Source of the DNA: an uncultured Clostridia bacterium
GTDB lineage: Bacteria; Bacillota; Clostridia; TANB77; CAG-508
Direction of reading: 5' to 3'
DNA length: 64,000 bases
Assembly: GCA_934141555.1 (NCBI GenBank)
Contig: CAKPCK010000007.1
Location: 1-64,000, forward strand
Both the position numbers and the translations under genes were made by a program. Each line of letters begins with the position of its first letter. The first letter of the stretch is position 1. Positions 26,743 through 35,248 of this stretch are shown here, piece after piece. The notes beneath the pieces are model-generated. The model worked only from the letters and a program-made list of their open reading frames with translations. It did not search any database and had not been told where the DNA came from.

Positions 26743-27231
26743 ATGGCAGGAGCTATAATGGACAAAATCTGGGGAGTTATTGGAATGAATAATAATCAAT
26801 CAGAAGCAGAAGATATGGATGATGAAGAATATGATGTAGATACATATGATAATAATTATGAAGAAGAGGAAGAAGACAAAAAGTTTTTTGGAAGAAAAAG
26901 TAAAGTTGTTCCAATGACACAACAATCACAAGCTATAAAAATGGTTATATCACAACCAACTACATTTGAACAATCAGAAGAAATATGTAGTCTATTAAAA
27001 GAAAAAAAATCAGTTATAGTAAATTTAGAATATGTTAGCAAAGAAGTTGCAAGAAGAATTGTAGATTTTATTAGTGGTGGAGTATATGCATTAGATGGTC
27101 ACATTCAAAAAATATCAAATTCAATATTCTTAATTGCACCAATGAATTATGAAATTACAAATGAAATGGCAAGAGAAGAAATAAAAAATAAATTATCTGT
27201 TTCTTGGTTAAAAAATAACAATATAAATTAA
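26743..27231 (+). CDS. sepF: Cell division protein SepF
   Basis: A 162-aa SepF that tethers FtsZ to the membrane and polymerises into rings. The N-terminal amphipathic helix (MAGAIMDKIWGVIG) serves as the membrane anchor. An acidic linker follows (about residues 22-50), then the globular domain (about 65-160) with VIVNLEYVSKEVARRIVDFI and the FISGGVYALDG core. Length and domains are normal. A GGAGG SD precedes the ATG. It probably shares a transcript with divIVA, 25 bases downstream. Confidence 0.95.
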   Translation: MAGAIMDKIWGVIGMNNNQSEAEDMDDEEYDVDTYDNNYEEEEEDKKFFGRKSKVVPMTQQSQAIKMVISQPTTFEQSEEICSLLKEKKSVIVNLEYVSKEVARRIVDFISGGVYALDGHIQKISNSIFLIAPMNYEITNEMAREEIKNKLSVSWLKNNNIN

Positions 27232-27256
27232 ATTCATAGAAATGGAGGATTCTAAT

Positions 27257-27745
27257 ATGATTACACCATTAGATATAGAAAATAAAAAGTTTAGCAAACA
27301 AATGATGAATGGATATAATGTAGAAGATGTAGATGACTTTTTAGATGAATTAGTTATAGATTATGAAAAAAATTATAAAGAATTAGCAGAAGCAAATGAA
27401 AAGATTGATAAATTAACAAATGAATTAGAACAGTATAAAAATTTAGAAAAAACATTGCAAAATACTTTAGTTATGGCACAAACAACAGCAGAAGAAGTCA
27501 AAGTAGCTGCCAAACAACAAGCAGATCAGATAATTAATGATGCCAAAACTAGAGCTGATGAAATTCAAAGAGATGGTAATGAATCATCTTTAAAAAGATT
27601 AGATGAAATTGAGAAACAAATTGCTATTAAGGAAAAAAGGTTTGAAGAAGTAAAAGAACAATTTGACGTTTATAAAGCAAAAATGGAATCATTATTAATT
27701 TCTCAAGAAGAGTTAATTAAAGAGATAAACAAAGAAGAAGAATAA
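27257..27745 (+). CDS. divIVA: DivIVA-domain cell division/polarity protein
   Basis: A 162-aa protein. The N-terminal DivIVA domain reads MITPLDIENKKFSKQMMNGY followed by NVEDVDDFLDELV, the membrane-curvature-binding part. A long coiled coil follows to residue 160. It marks poles and septa. The start is ATG 27257, eight bases after GGAGG; an in-frame ATG five codons earlier overlaps that SD. It is followed by a terminator. Confidence 0.93.
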   Translation: MITPLDIENKKFSKQMMNGYNVEDVDDFLDELVIDYEKNYKELAEANEKIDKLTNELEQYKNLEKTLQNTLVMAQTTAEEVKVAAKQQADQIINDAKTRADEIQRDGNESSLKRLDEIEKQIAIKEKRFEEVKEQFDVYKAKMESLLISQEELIKEINKEEE

Positions 27746-27775
27746 ATAGCGAGGATTTTCTTGCTATTTTTTATT
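27743..27775 (+). terminator. Terminator of sepF-divIVA
   Basis: AATAGCGAG (27745-27753) pairs with CTTGCTATT (27760-27768) with one G-T pair and is followed by Ts. Confidence 0.8.
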
Positions 27776-27808
27776 TTATATAATAGGAAAACAAAAGGAG
27801 AATGAAAT

Positions 27809-28180
27809 ATGAATAAAGTTCATCAAGAAAAAGGTATAACATTAATTGCACTTGCGGTAACAATTATAGTAATTTTAATTATTGCAGGAATATCTATAGG
27901 GACAATATCTGGAAACGATAGTACAATAAATAAGGCAAATGACGTAAGAAATGCTGTGAACAATAAAGAAGAGAGTGATGCTATTAAAATAGCTATACAA
28001 GAAACAATGTTATTGAATGATAAGGGAGAATTAGATGCTGAAAATTTTGAAAGAATTTTGAGAGAACATCTAGTGGAAGTTTATAATTTCTATTATGACG
28101 AAACACAAAAAAAATATACTTTTACAGCATATCCAAGTGGAATAACATATGTAGTAAATTCTAAAGGAGAAATTGAATAA
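27809..28180 (+). CDS. Orphan type IV pilin-like protein
   Basis: A 123-aa protein with leader MNKVHQEKG and helix ITLIALAVTIIVILIIAGIS, nearly the same as the major pilin candidate at 6434. Ala replaces Glu at position 5. The soluble part (residues 40-123) is short and acidic. It is about 15 kb from the pilus operon, alone between a terminator and the rsmD promoter region. It should use the same prepilin peptidase and assembly machinery. Role unknown. Confidence 0.6.
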   Translation: MNKVHQEKGITLIALAVTIIVILIIAGISIGTISGNDSTINKANDVRNAVNNKEESDAIKIAIQETMLLNDKGELDAENFERILREHLVEVYNFYYDETQKKYTFTAYPSGITYVVNSKGEIE

Positions 28181-28186
28181 CTTTAA

Positions 28187-28246
28187 GTGTTGCAAATGTT
28201 ACAAAAGTATTAAATGTATGTTACAATTTTATTAAGACTATTGACA
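28187..28246 (+). promoter_or_regulatory. TGTTACAA-type element upstream of rsmD
   Basis: The core ATGTTACAAAAGTATTAAAT (28196-28215) matches 18 of 20 bases of the sepF upstream element. It is flanked by further TGTTGCAA and TGTTACAA copies and ends at the rsmD -35 hexamer. Confidence 0.5.
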
Positions 28247-28268
28247 TTATACAAAAAAAGGATAAAAT
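28241..28268 (+). promoter_or_regulatory. Sigma-A promoter of rsmD
   Basis: TTGACA (28241-28246), a 16-base spacer, then TAAAAT (28263-28268). The start of transcription near 28275 leaves almost no leader for ATG 28281. This supports the start at 28302. Confidence 0.6.
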
Positions 28269-28301
28269 AGTAATATATGAATGAAAGGTAACATTATAAA
28301 T

Positions 28302-28877
28302 ATGAGAATAATAAGTGGAAAAGCAAGAGGAACAAAATTATATACATTAGAGGGAATAGCAACAAGACCAACATTAGACAGAGTAAAAGAATCACTATTT
28401 AATATAATACAAAATGATATTGAAGATTCCACTGTATTAGATTTATTTTCAGGAAGTGGAGCAATAGGACTAGAATTTTTAAGTAGAGGAGCTAAGAGAG
28501 CTGTTTTATGTGATAATTCAAAAGATGCTATAAAAATCATAAAACAAAATGTACAAAAAACTCATTTTGAAGAAATTGCAGAAATATATAATATTGAATT
28601 TACAAAATTAATTGAAAGATTACAAAATCAGAAATTTGATATTATATATATAGATCCACCTTATGCCACAGATTTCATAAAAATATCAATTGAAAAAATT
28701 ATCGAATATAAATTGGTTAATGAAAATACTAAAATTATAGTAGAAACAGATGATGAAAAAAGAATATTAAAACAAATAGAAAAAATGGATGTTGAAATTA
28801 CAGATAAAAGAAAATATGGAAGAGCAACAATAATATTCTTAAAATATATTAAAACACAAATACCTAGAAAGGGGTAA
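28302..28877 (+). CDS. rsmD: 16S rRNA (guanine(966)-N(2))-methyltransferase
   Basis: A 191-aa RsmD that methylates G966 of 16S rRNA with S-adenosylmethionine. Its opening is MRIISGKARGTKL, with TRPTLDRVKESLFNII near 21-36, the SAM-binding VLDLFSGSGAIGLEFLSRGA near 46-65 and the catalytic YIDPPYA near 115. The start was chosen on the family N-terminus and the AAAGG SD; an in-frame ATG seven codons upstream lies at the transcription start. The stop is 3 bases before the next gene. Confidence 0.93.
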   Translation: MRIISGKARGTKLYTLEGIATRPTLDRVKESLFNIIQNDIEDSTVLDLFSGSGAIGLEFLSRGAKRAVLCDNSKDAIKIIKQNVQKTHFEEIAEIYNIEFTKLIERLQNQKFDIIYIDPPYATDFIKISIEKIIEYKLVNENTKIIVETDDEKRILKQIEKMDVEITDKRKYGRATIIFLKYIKTQIPRKG

Positions 28878-28880
28878 AAA

Positions 28881-29384
28881 ATGGAAATATTCACATTATT
28901 AGAAACTTTAGAAGATATATTAGAAAATAGCAAGGGGCTACCTTTTACCAATAAAACAATGGTTGATAAAGAAGAACTATTAGAAATAATAAAAGAAATA
29001 AGAATAAAATTACCAGATGAATTGAAACAAGCTAAATGGGTAAAAGAAGAAAGACAAAGAATATTAGCTGAAGCTCAAAAAGAAGCTGATGGTATAGTTA
29101 AAGAAGCTGAAAATAGAATAATTGCAATGATTGATGAACATGAAATAACAAGAAAGGCATATGAACAAAAGGCAGAAATAATAGAAACAGCTAATGAGAT
29201 GTCAAGAGAAATTTCACAAGGAACAAAAGAATATGCAAATAATTTATTAAATTCAACAGAAAAAGTTTTAACAGATACATTAGCAAAATTAGAAAAAGAT
29301 ATAAGTGAAGCAGCAAACATAATGCAAATGTCATTAGAAGGTACAATTAAGACAATTCAAGACAGCAAAAAAGAATTACAATAA
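28881..29384 (+). CDS. Coiled-coil protein of unknown function (ATPase-subunit-like)
   Basis: A 167-aa soluble protein, almost entirely helical. A long coiled coil from about residue 45 to 165 contains repeated Ala/Glu/Lys heptads. Such proteins next to rsmD in Clostridia are often labelled as vacuolar-type ATPase subunit-like, but only because of coiled-coil similarity. No ATPase genes are nearby. It overlaps functionally with nothing I can name. An AAGGGG SD precedes the ATG. Confidence 0.6.
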   Translation: MEIFTLLETLEDILENSKGLPFTNKTMVDKEELLEIIKEIRIKLPDELKQAKWVKEERQRILAEAQKEADGIVKEAENRIIAMIDEHEITRKAYEQKAEIIETANEMSREISQGTKEYANNLLNSTEKVLTDTLAKLEKDISEAANIMQMSLEGTIKTIQDSKKELQ

Positions 29385-29411
29385 TCTAAAAAGGATAGGT
29401 TTTATAGACCC

Positions 29412-29486
29412 GTCCCCATAGTATAAATATAGAAATTAAAAAGATGGGGACACCCTTATGTTTATTCACATAAGGTGTGTCCTCAT
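29412..29486. repeat. REP-like palindromic element with two exclusive stems
   Basis: ATGGGGAC (29444-29451) can pair either with GTCCCCAT upstream (29412-29419, perfect) or as part of a 17-bp imperfect stem with the downstream CATAAGGTGTGTCCTCAT (29469-29486). G+C clusters in a poor background and the 'TGGGGACAC' words recall REP sequences linked to Y1-type (RAYT) transposases in Clostridia. No transposase is present here. Confidence 0.5.
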
Positions 29487-29527
29487 CAAAGTTTAAAGGA
29501 AAGTAAAATGCTGGAAGGGGTAGAAAA

Positions 29528-32017
29528 ATGGCAAAAAGAAAAAGTAGTAAAAAAAAGAAACAACAGAAAAAACAAGATATATCACTAATAGTAGTAATTA
29601 TTTTAAGTGTATTATTAACAGTATTAATATATGCACAATCAGGAGCAATTGGAATTGCCTTAAGTGATTTCTTTGGTGGAATGATAGGAATATTAAAATA
29701 TATATTACCATTAGGAGCGTTTGCTGTTGCAATAAAAATGGCATGTATAGATGATGATGGATATATATCATCAAAAATAGGTCAATATGTATTATTGTTA
29801 ATATTTATTGCTGTAATATTAAGTGTTTATCAAATATATAATGGAGAAATAAATATAGAACAAGACATATCAGAAATAGTAAAAGATGCTTATCAGTTAG
29901 GAGAAAACAATATTGGTGGAGGAGCATTAGGAACAATTGTAGCAGTTCCATTATTTAAGTTATTTGGAAAAATTGGTACAATTATAGTAAGCATAGGAGT
30001 AGCAGTAATTCTATTTGCTACAACATTTGGAATTGATGTTGCTGAAATAATAAGAGCAATAATACAATCAGGAGTAGAAAATAGTAAAACAAAACATGAA
30101 TTAAAAATAGAAGAAAAAGAAGCTAGACATCAAGAAAAATTAGAAAAAATAGCAATGATGAAAGAACAAGAAGGAACAGAAAAATTAAGCAAAAAAGAAA
30201 TGAAAGCCAAACTAAGAGAAGAAAATAGAAAAGCATATCTAGAAAATACAGAAGAAGACAGTGAAGGACAAATAAAAATAAATTTAAATGGAAGAGCAAT
30301 AGAAGAAATAGATGAAAATGGTCGTACTAAATTTAAACATGGAAAACATGATTTAATTCCATTGACAAAAGAAAAGAAAAAAGCAAATATTACAAATGTA
30401 GCAAGTTCAATTGGAGAAAAAGAAAATATAGATCCAGACTATATTGAAAATGATTTATTTAAAAAAGAAGAAGAACAAAAAGAAGATAAAACAAAACAAG
30501 TTTTACAACTTGAACATGCAATGATAGTCGAAGACGAAAATTATCAATATCCTCCAATTGAGATATTAAGTAAAGGCGAAAAAAAGGCTATAAAAGGTGG
30601 AGCAAAGGCATTAACAGATGTTGCAACAAGATTACAAAAAACATTATATAGTTTTGGAGTACAAGCAAAAGTAGAAAATGTAACAGTAGGACCAGCAATA
30701 ACAAGATATGAATTAAAACCAGCTGAAGGAGTAAGAGTTAGTAAAATTGCAAATTTAGCAGATGATATAGCATTAAATTTAGCTGCAGAGACAATAAGAA
30801 TAGAAGCACCAATTCCAGGAAAGCAAGCAGTAGGAATAGAAGTACCAAATCAAGAAAAAGAAATGGTACATTTAAGAGAAGTATTAGAATCAGACGAATT
30901 TGCTGAAAGTAAATCAAAGATGAGTGTAGCCTTAGGAAAAGATGTTGCAGGAAAAGTAACAATTGCTGATATGGCAAAAATGCCACACACATTAATTGCA
31001 GGTTCAACAGGTTCAGGAAAGAGTGTTTGTATAAATACAATAATAACAAGCATAATATATAAAGCAAAACCAAGTGAAGTAAAACTTGTAATGGTAGACC
31101 CAAAAGTAGTTGAATTATCAGTATATAATGGAATACCACATTTATTAATACCAGTAGTAACAGACCCTAAAAAAGCAGCAGGTGCATTAGCATGGGCTGT
31201 ACAAGAAATGGATAATAGATATAATTTATTTGCACAAAAAGGTGTAAGAGATTTAAAAGGATATAATGCATTAATAGAAAAAGAAGAAGGAGTAGGAAAA
31301 TTACCACAAATATTAATTATAATTGATGAGTTAGCAGACTTAATGATGGTTGCAGCAAAAGAAGTAGAAGATTCAATTTGTCGTCTAGCTCAAAAAGCAA
31401 GAGCTGCAGGAATGCACTTAATAATAGCAACACAAAGACCATCTGTTGATGTAATCACAGGTATAATTAAAGCCAATATACCATCAAGAATAGCATTTGC
31501 AGTATCTTCACAAGTAGACTCAAGAACAATATTAGATCAAGTTGGAGCAGAGAAATTATTAGGAAAAGGTGATATGTTGTTTTATCCAACAGGTGCAGCA
31601 AAACCAACAAGAATACAAGGAGCATTTGTATCTGATGAAGAAGTAGAAAAAATAGTATCATTTGTAAAAACAAATGGAGAGGCAACATATAATGAAGATA
31701 TATTAGATTCAATAGAAAAAAGTGGTAAAACAGACAAAGAAATTCAAGATGCAAATTCAAAAGATCCAGATGATAATACAGATGAACATTTAATGGAAGC
31801 AATAGACTTAGTTGTTGAAACAGGTCAAGCATCAACATCATTTATACAAAGAAAATTTAATGTAGGGTATGCAAGAGCAGGAAGAATAATAGATCAAATG
31901 GAAGAAAGAGGAATTATTTCAGGATATCAAGGAAGCAAACCACGTCAAGTATTAATGTCAAAAGAAAGATGGGAAGAATTAAAAATGGGAACACCACCTG
32001 AAGGTAATCAAGAATAG
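29528..32017 (+). CDS. ftsK: DNA translocase FtsK/SpoIIIE
   Basis: An 829-aa septal DNA pump. About four N-terminal membrane spans (residues 18-180) are followed by a charged linker (190-340) and then the motor domain with Walker A AGSTGSGKSV near 491-500 and Walker B ILIIIDELADLMM near 597-609. A C-terminal gamma winged helix (about 755-820) reads the polarity sequences. In a spore-former it may act in both division and chromosome translocation into the forespore. Full length. It begins the transcript that continues to the GH15 gene. Confidence 0.95.
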   Translation: MAKRKSSKKKKQQKKQDISLIVVIILSVLLTVLIYAQSGAIGIALSDFFGGMIGILKYILPLGAFAVAIKMACIDDDGYISSKIGQYVLLLIFIAVILSVYQIYNGEINIEQDISEIVKDAYQLGENNIGGGALGTIVAVPLFKLFGKIGTIIVSIGVAVILFATTFGIDVAEIIRAIIQSGVENSKTKHELKIEEKEARHQEKLEKIAMMKEQEGTEKLSKKEMKAKLREENRKAYLENTEEDSEGQIKINLNGRAIEEIDENGRTKFKHGKHDLIPLTKEKKKANITNVASSIGEKENIDPDYIENDLFKKEEEQKEDKTKQVLQLEHAMIVEDENYQYPPIEILSKGEKKAIKGGAKALTDVATRLQKTLYSFGVQAKVENVTVGPAITRYELKPAEGVRVSKIANLADDIALNLAAETIRIEAPIPGKQAVGIEVPNQEKEMVHLREVLESDEFAESKSKMSVALGKDVAGKVTIADMAKMPHTLIAGSTGSGKSVCINTIITSIIYKAKPSEVKLVMVDPKVVELSVYNGIPHLLIPVVTDPKKAAGALAWAVQEMDNRYNLFAQKGVRDLKGYNALIEKEEGVGKLPQILIIIDELADLMMVAAKEVEDSICRLAQKARAAGMHLIIATQRPSVDVITGIIKANIPSRIAFAVSSQVDSRTILDQVGAEKLLGKGDMLFYPTGAAKPTRIQGAFVSDEEVEKIVSFVKTNGEATYNEDILDSIEKSGKTDKEIQDANSKDPDDNTDEHLMEAIDLVVETGQASTSFIQRKFNVGYARAGRIIDQMEERGIISGYQGSKPRQVLMSKERWEELKMGTPPEGNQE

Positions 32018-32041
32018 ATACAAAAGAAAGGAGGAGAAGAT

Positions 32042-33568
32042 ATGTTTGAAAGATTTATAAAAAAAGATCGTAATGAGATATTAGAATCTGTATTAGATCA
32101 AAAAGATGTAGATGAAAGAACTAAAAATCTTCTCCAGGGAATTTTATATAAAATAGATGTATCATATAAAGATTATCAAAAAGCAAAAGTAATTCAACGA
32201 AACAAAAAAGAATATGTAGATGAAATCAACAAAAATATAAAAAGAAAATGTAATAAAATTGTAACAGTAAGTTTCAATGAAAAAATCGAAAACGAAAAAA
32301 TAAGAAAAAGCTTAGAAAAAAACAAATTTTATATTGATGAAAATCAAATAATAACATATCCAATTGAAGAAAAAATATTATATGCAATAGAAAAAAGCAT
32401 AAATAACAATAAAATAGTAAATAGCAAATATGAAATTATATCAAAACCATTATCAGACTTAATAATGACAGGTAAAAGTTTAGATAGAGTAGAAGTATTA
32501 AGAGATTTTAATGGATGGTCATGGACAACAATAAAAACAGAAATAGAAAGTATTACTTCAAATCTTGTATATCAAGTTCTTCAAATATTGATAGGAGAAG
32601 AATTTTTAGATAATTGGAGTTTGGATACAGATGGAATAATAGATTATTATAATATGTTTAAACAAAAAATATCTGATAAATATGGAACGGAAATTTCGCA
32701 AAAACTTTATGAAACAATAGAAAGAATTGCTATAATGAATGAAATTGAGCAAGATATAGATTTTAAAGTTGAAAAAATACAACAATTAAATGAAATTGAT
32801 ATTGATATGAAAAAAAGAACAAATGTAGAATTATATATTAATGAATTGACAGAGGAAAAAAAGAAATCAGAAAAGGAAATAGCAGTAATTCAGAAAATAT
32901 TAAGTTCGGAAAAAGAACTTAAAAATCAATATCAAAAAGTAAATGAAGGTGTTCCAATAGAAAAAAAAGTCTTTAGTGTAAGGGTATTAAGACAACAATT
33001 AGTTTCAAAAAAACAAGAGAATTTAAAGAATATAGAAAATATAAATTTTAAATTATTACCATATAATTATATAGAAAGTAAAGAGAAAATAACTCAAAAG
33101 AAAAAATTATTAGAAACAATATATTATACAGAAGAAGAACAAAAAGAAGTTTACTTAAGATTTATAAATACTTTTTTAGAATGTTTTAAACAAGAAATAA
33201 AACAATCAAATAAAGATATATTGTTAAATTTAATATATAAATTTAGATATTATATGTTAATACCATTTAATACTCAAAATTCAATAAAAGATGTCCCAGA
33301 ATTAAAAGAGGAAATAATTGAGATTGAAAAAGAATTTATGAAAATTGGAAAAAGGGAAAAAATAATATCAAAAGAAGTTCCATTTGAAGTATGGACACAT
33401 ATATTTGAAACAAGAATAATTGATTTAGAAGAATTATATTATAAAATTTTTACTGAATATGATAAAAAGTATTTTCAATTATTTGATGACAATATTTCAG
33501 AAGAAAAATTTATAATAAACAATATTGAAAAGAATAAGATAAATAAGAAGATAAAAATCTTCAATTAA
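32042..33568 (+). CDS. Large charged protein of unknown function
   Basis: A 508-aa cytoplasmic protein, Lys/Glu/Ile-rich, with a central coiled-coil part (about residues 240-330). There is no signal peptide or membrane segment. I do not recognise a domain. There is a notable Trp-containing segment, FNGWSWTTIK, near residues 157-166. It sits between ftsK (24 bases) and the beta-CASP protein (18 bases), so it is in the same operon. GGAGG precedes the ATG. Context gives no clear role; chromosome segregation or RNA handling are only guesses. Confidence 0.55.
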   Translation: MFERFIKKDRNEILESVLDQKDVDERTKNLLQGILYKIDVSYKDYQKAKVIQRNKKEYVDEINKNIKRKCNKIVTVSFNEKIENEKIRKSLEKNKFYIDENQIITYPIEEKILYAIEKSINNNKIVNSKYEIISKPLSDLIMTGKSLDRVEVLRDFNGWSWTTIKTEIESITSNLVYQVLQILIGEEFLDNWSLDTDGIIDYYNMFKQKISDKYGTEISQKLYETIERIAIMNEIEQDIDFKVEKIQQLNEIDIDMKKRTNVELYINELTEEKKKSEKEIAVIQKILSSEKELKNQYQKVNEGVPIEKKVFSVRVLRQQLVSKKQENLKNIENINFKLLPYNYIESKEKITQKKKLLETIYYTEEEQKEVYLRFINTFLECFKQEIKQSNKDILLNLIYKFRYYMLIPFNTQNSIKDVPELKEEIIEIEKEFMKIGKREKIISKEVPFEVWTHIFETRIIDLEELYYKIFTEYDKKYFQLFDDNISEEKFIINNIEKNKINKKIKIFN

Positions 33569-33586
33569 AAAACGGAGGAATAATAA

Positions 33587-35230
33587 ATGAAAATAACTTT
33601 TTTAGGAGCTACAAAAATAGTAACAGGTTCAAATTTTTTAGTTGAAGCTGCAGGAAAGAAGTTTTTAGTTGATTGTGGACTATATCAAGGAAAAGCAGAG
33701 TTAGAAGAACAAAATTATAGAGATTTTGATTATAATCCTGCAGAAATAGATTTTATGTTATTAACACATGCACATATAGACCATTCTGGAAGAATACCTA
33801 AATTGTATAATGATGGATTTAAAGGGCCAATATATGCACATAAAGCAACATGTGATTTATGCCAAATAATGTTACCAGATAGTGGGCATATTCAAGAAAT
33901 GGAAGCAGAGTGGAAAAATAAAAAAAGATTAAGAAAAGGTCAACCAACAAGAGGCCCACTTTATACAGCAGAAGATGCATTAAAATGTATGGAAATATTT
34001 ATACCTGTAAAATATGACGAAATAATACAAGTATCTGAAAATATATATGTTAGATTTAATGATGCCGGACATATGTTAGGCTCAAGTACAATAGAAATAT
34101 GGGCAAAAGAAGATGGAAAAGAAACAAAAGCAGTATTCTCAGGAGATTTAGGAAATAATGATATTCCACTTTTATCAGAACCAACAATGATAGATAATTG
34201 TGATTATTTAGTAATGGAATCAACATATGGAAGTAGATTACATGTAAGAAATGATCAAAAAGCAGAATTATTCTTAAAAATAGTCTCTGAAACTATTGAT
34301 AATGGAGGAACAGTAGTAATCCCATCATTTGCAGTAGGAAGAACACAAGAAATTTTATATGAAATTAATAAAATAAAAGAAAATAGGCATGATGAAGAAT
34401 TTTTAAGAGAATATAGAACATTAATGAAAGTGCCAGTATATGTTGATAGTCCACTTGCAATATCAGCAACACAAGTATTTAAAGAAAATATGGACTTATT
34501 TGAAGATGAAGTAAAAGAAGAAATGGAAAGAGGAAATAATCCATTAGAATTTCCAGGTTTAAAATTTACTCAAACAGCAGATGAATCAAAAGCATTAAAT
34601 GAAAGTGATGAACCAGCAATAATTATTTCAGCAAGTGGTATGTGTGATGTAGGAAGAATAAAACACCATTTAAAACATAATATCTGGAATCCAAAAAGTA
34701 CAATATTATTTGTAGGATATCAAGCACCGGGAACATTAGGATATGAAATTGTAAATGGAGCTAAAAAGGTTACAATATTTGGAGAAGAATTTGCAGTGAA
34801 TGCAAGAATTGAATATATTGAAGGATATTCTGGTCATGCTGACCAAGAATGGCTTATGAATTTTGTATACTCATTCTATAATAAACCAAAACATATATTT
34901 TTAGTACATGGTGAAGAAGAATCACAAGAAGTATTAAGAAACAAGATATTAGAAAATACAGGAATTGGGGTAACAATACCTGAATATGGTGAAACATATC
35001 AATTAGATGATGAATTAAGAATTGTAAATAGAATCAAGATAAAGAAAACATTAACATTAAAGAATGAAGTTCTAGAAAGACTAGAAAAATTAAAAGATGA
35101 ACTTGCAGATATGGAAGTTATGGTAAAAGAAGATATGACAGATGATGAATTACGAGATGAAGACATATTTAGAATAAATGAAAAAATCAAAGATTTAGAA
35201 AAACAAATTCTAAATGTAGTTGAAGGATAA
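33587..35230 (+). CDS. MBL-fold beta-CASP protein with RNA-specificity domain
   Basis: A 547-aa metallo-beta-lactamase-fold hydrolase of the beta-CASP group. The zinc motif THAHIDHSG lies near residues 60-68. Further ligands include the D of VFSGDLG near 188, the beta-CASP insert spans about 215-395 and the C-terminal RMMBL part has GYSGHADQEWL and PKHIFLVHGE. These proteins are predicted nucleases acting on RNA (CPSF-like). A charged coiled-coil tail covers about 485-547. The substrate is not predictable from sequence. Confidence 0.85.
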   Translation: MKITFLGATKIVTGSNFLVEAAGKKFLVDCGLYQGKAELEEQNYRDFDYNPAEIDFMLLTHAHIDHSGRIPKLYNDGFKGPIYAHKATCDLCQIMLPDSGHIQEMEAEWKNKKRLRKGQPTRGPLYTAEDALKCMEIFIPVKYDEIIQVSENIYVRFNDAGHMLGSSTIEIWAKEDGKETKAVFSGDLGNNDIPLLSEPTMIDNCDYLVMESTYGSRLHVRNDQKAELFLKIVSETIDNGGTVVIPSFAVGRTQEILYEINKIKENRHDEEFLREYRTLMKVPVYVDSPLAISATQVFKENMDLFEDEVKEEMERGNNPLEFPGLKFTQTADESKALNESDEPAIIISASGMCDVGRIKHHLKHNIWNPKSTILFVGYQAPGTLGYEIVNGAKKVTIFGEEFAVNARIEYIEGYSGHADQEWLMNFVYSFYNKPKHIFLVHGEEESQEVLRNKILENTGIGVTIPEYGETYQLDDELRIVNRIKIKKTLTLKNEVLERLEKLKDELADMEVMVKEDMTDDELRDEDIFRINEKIKDLEKQILNVVEG

Positions 35231-35248
35231 AATAAGGAGAAAGGAAGG

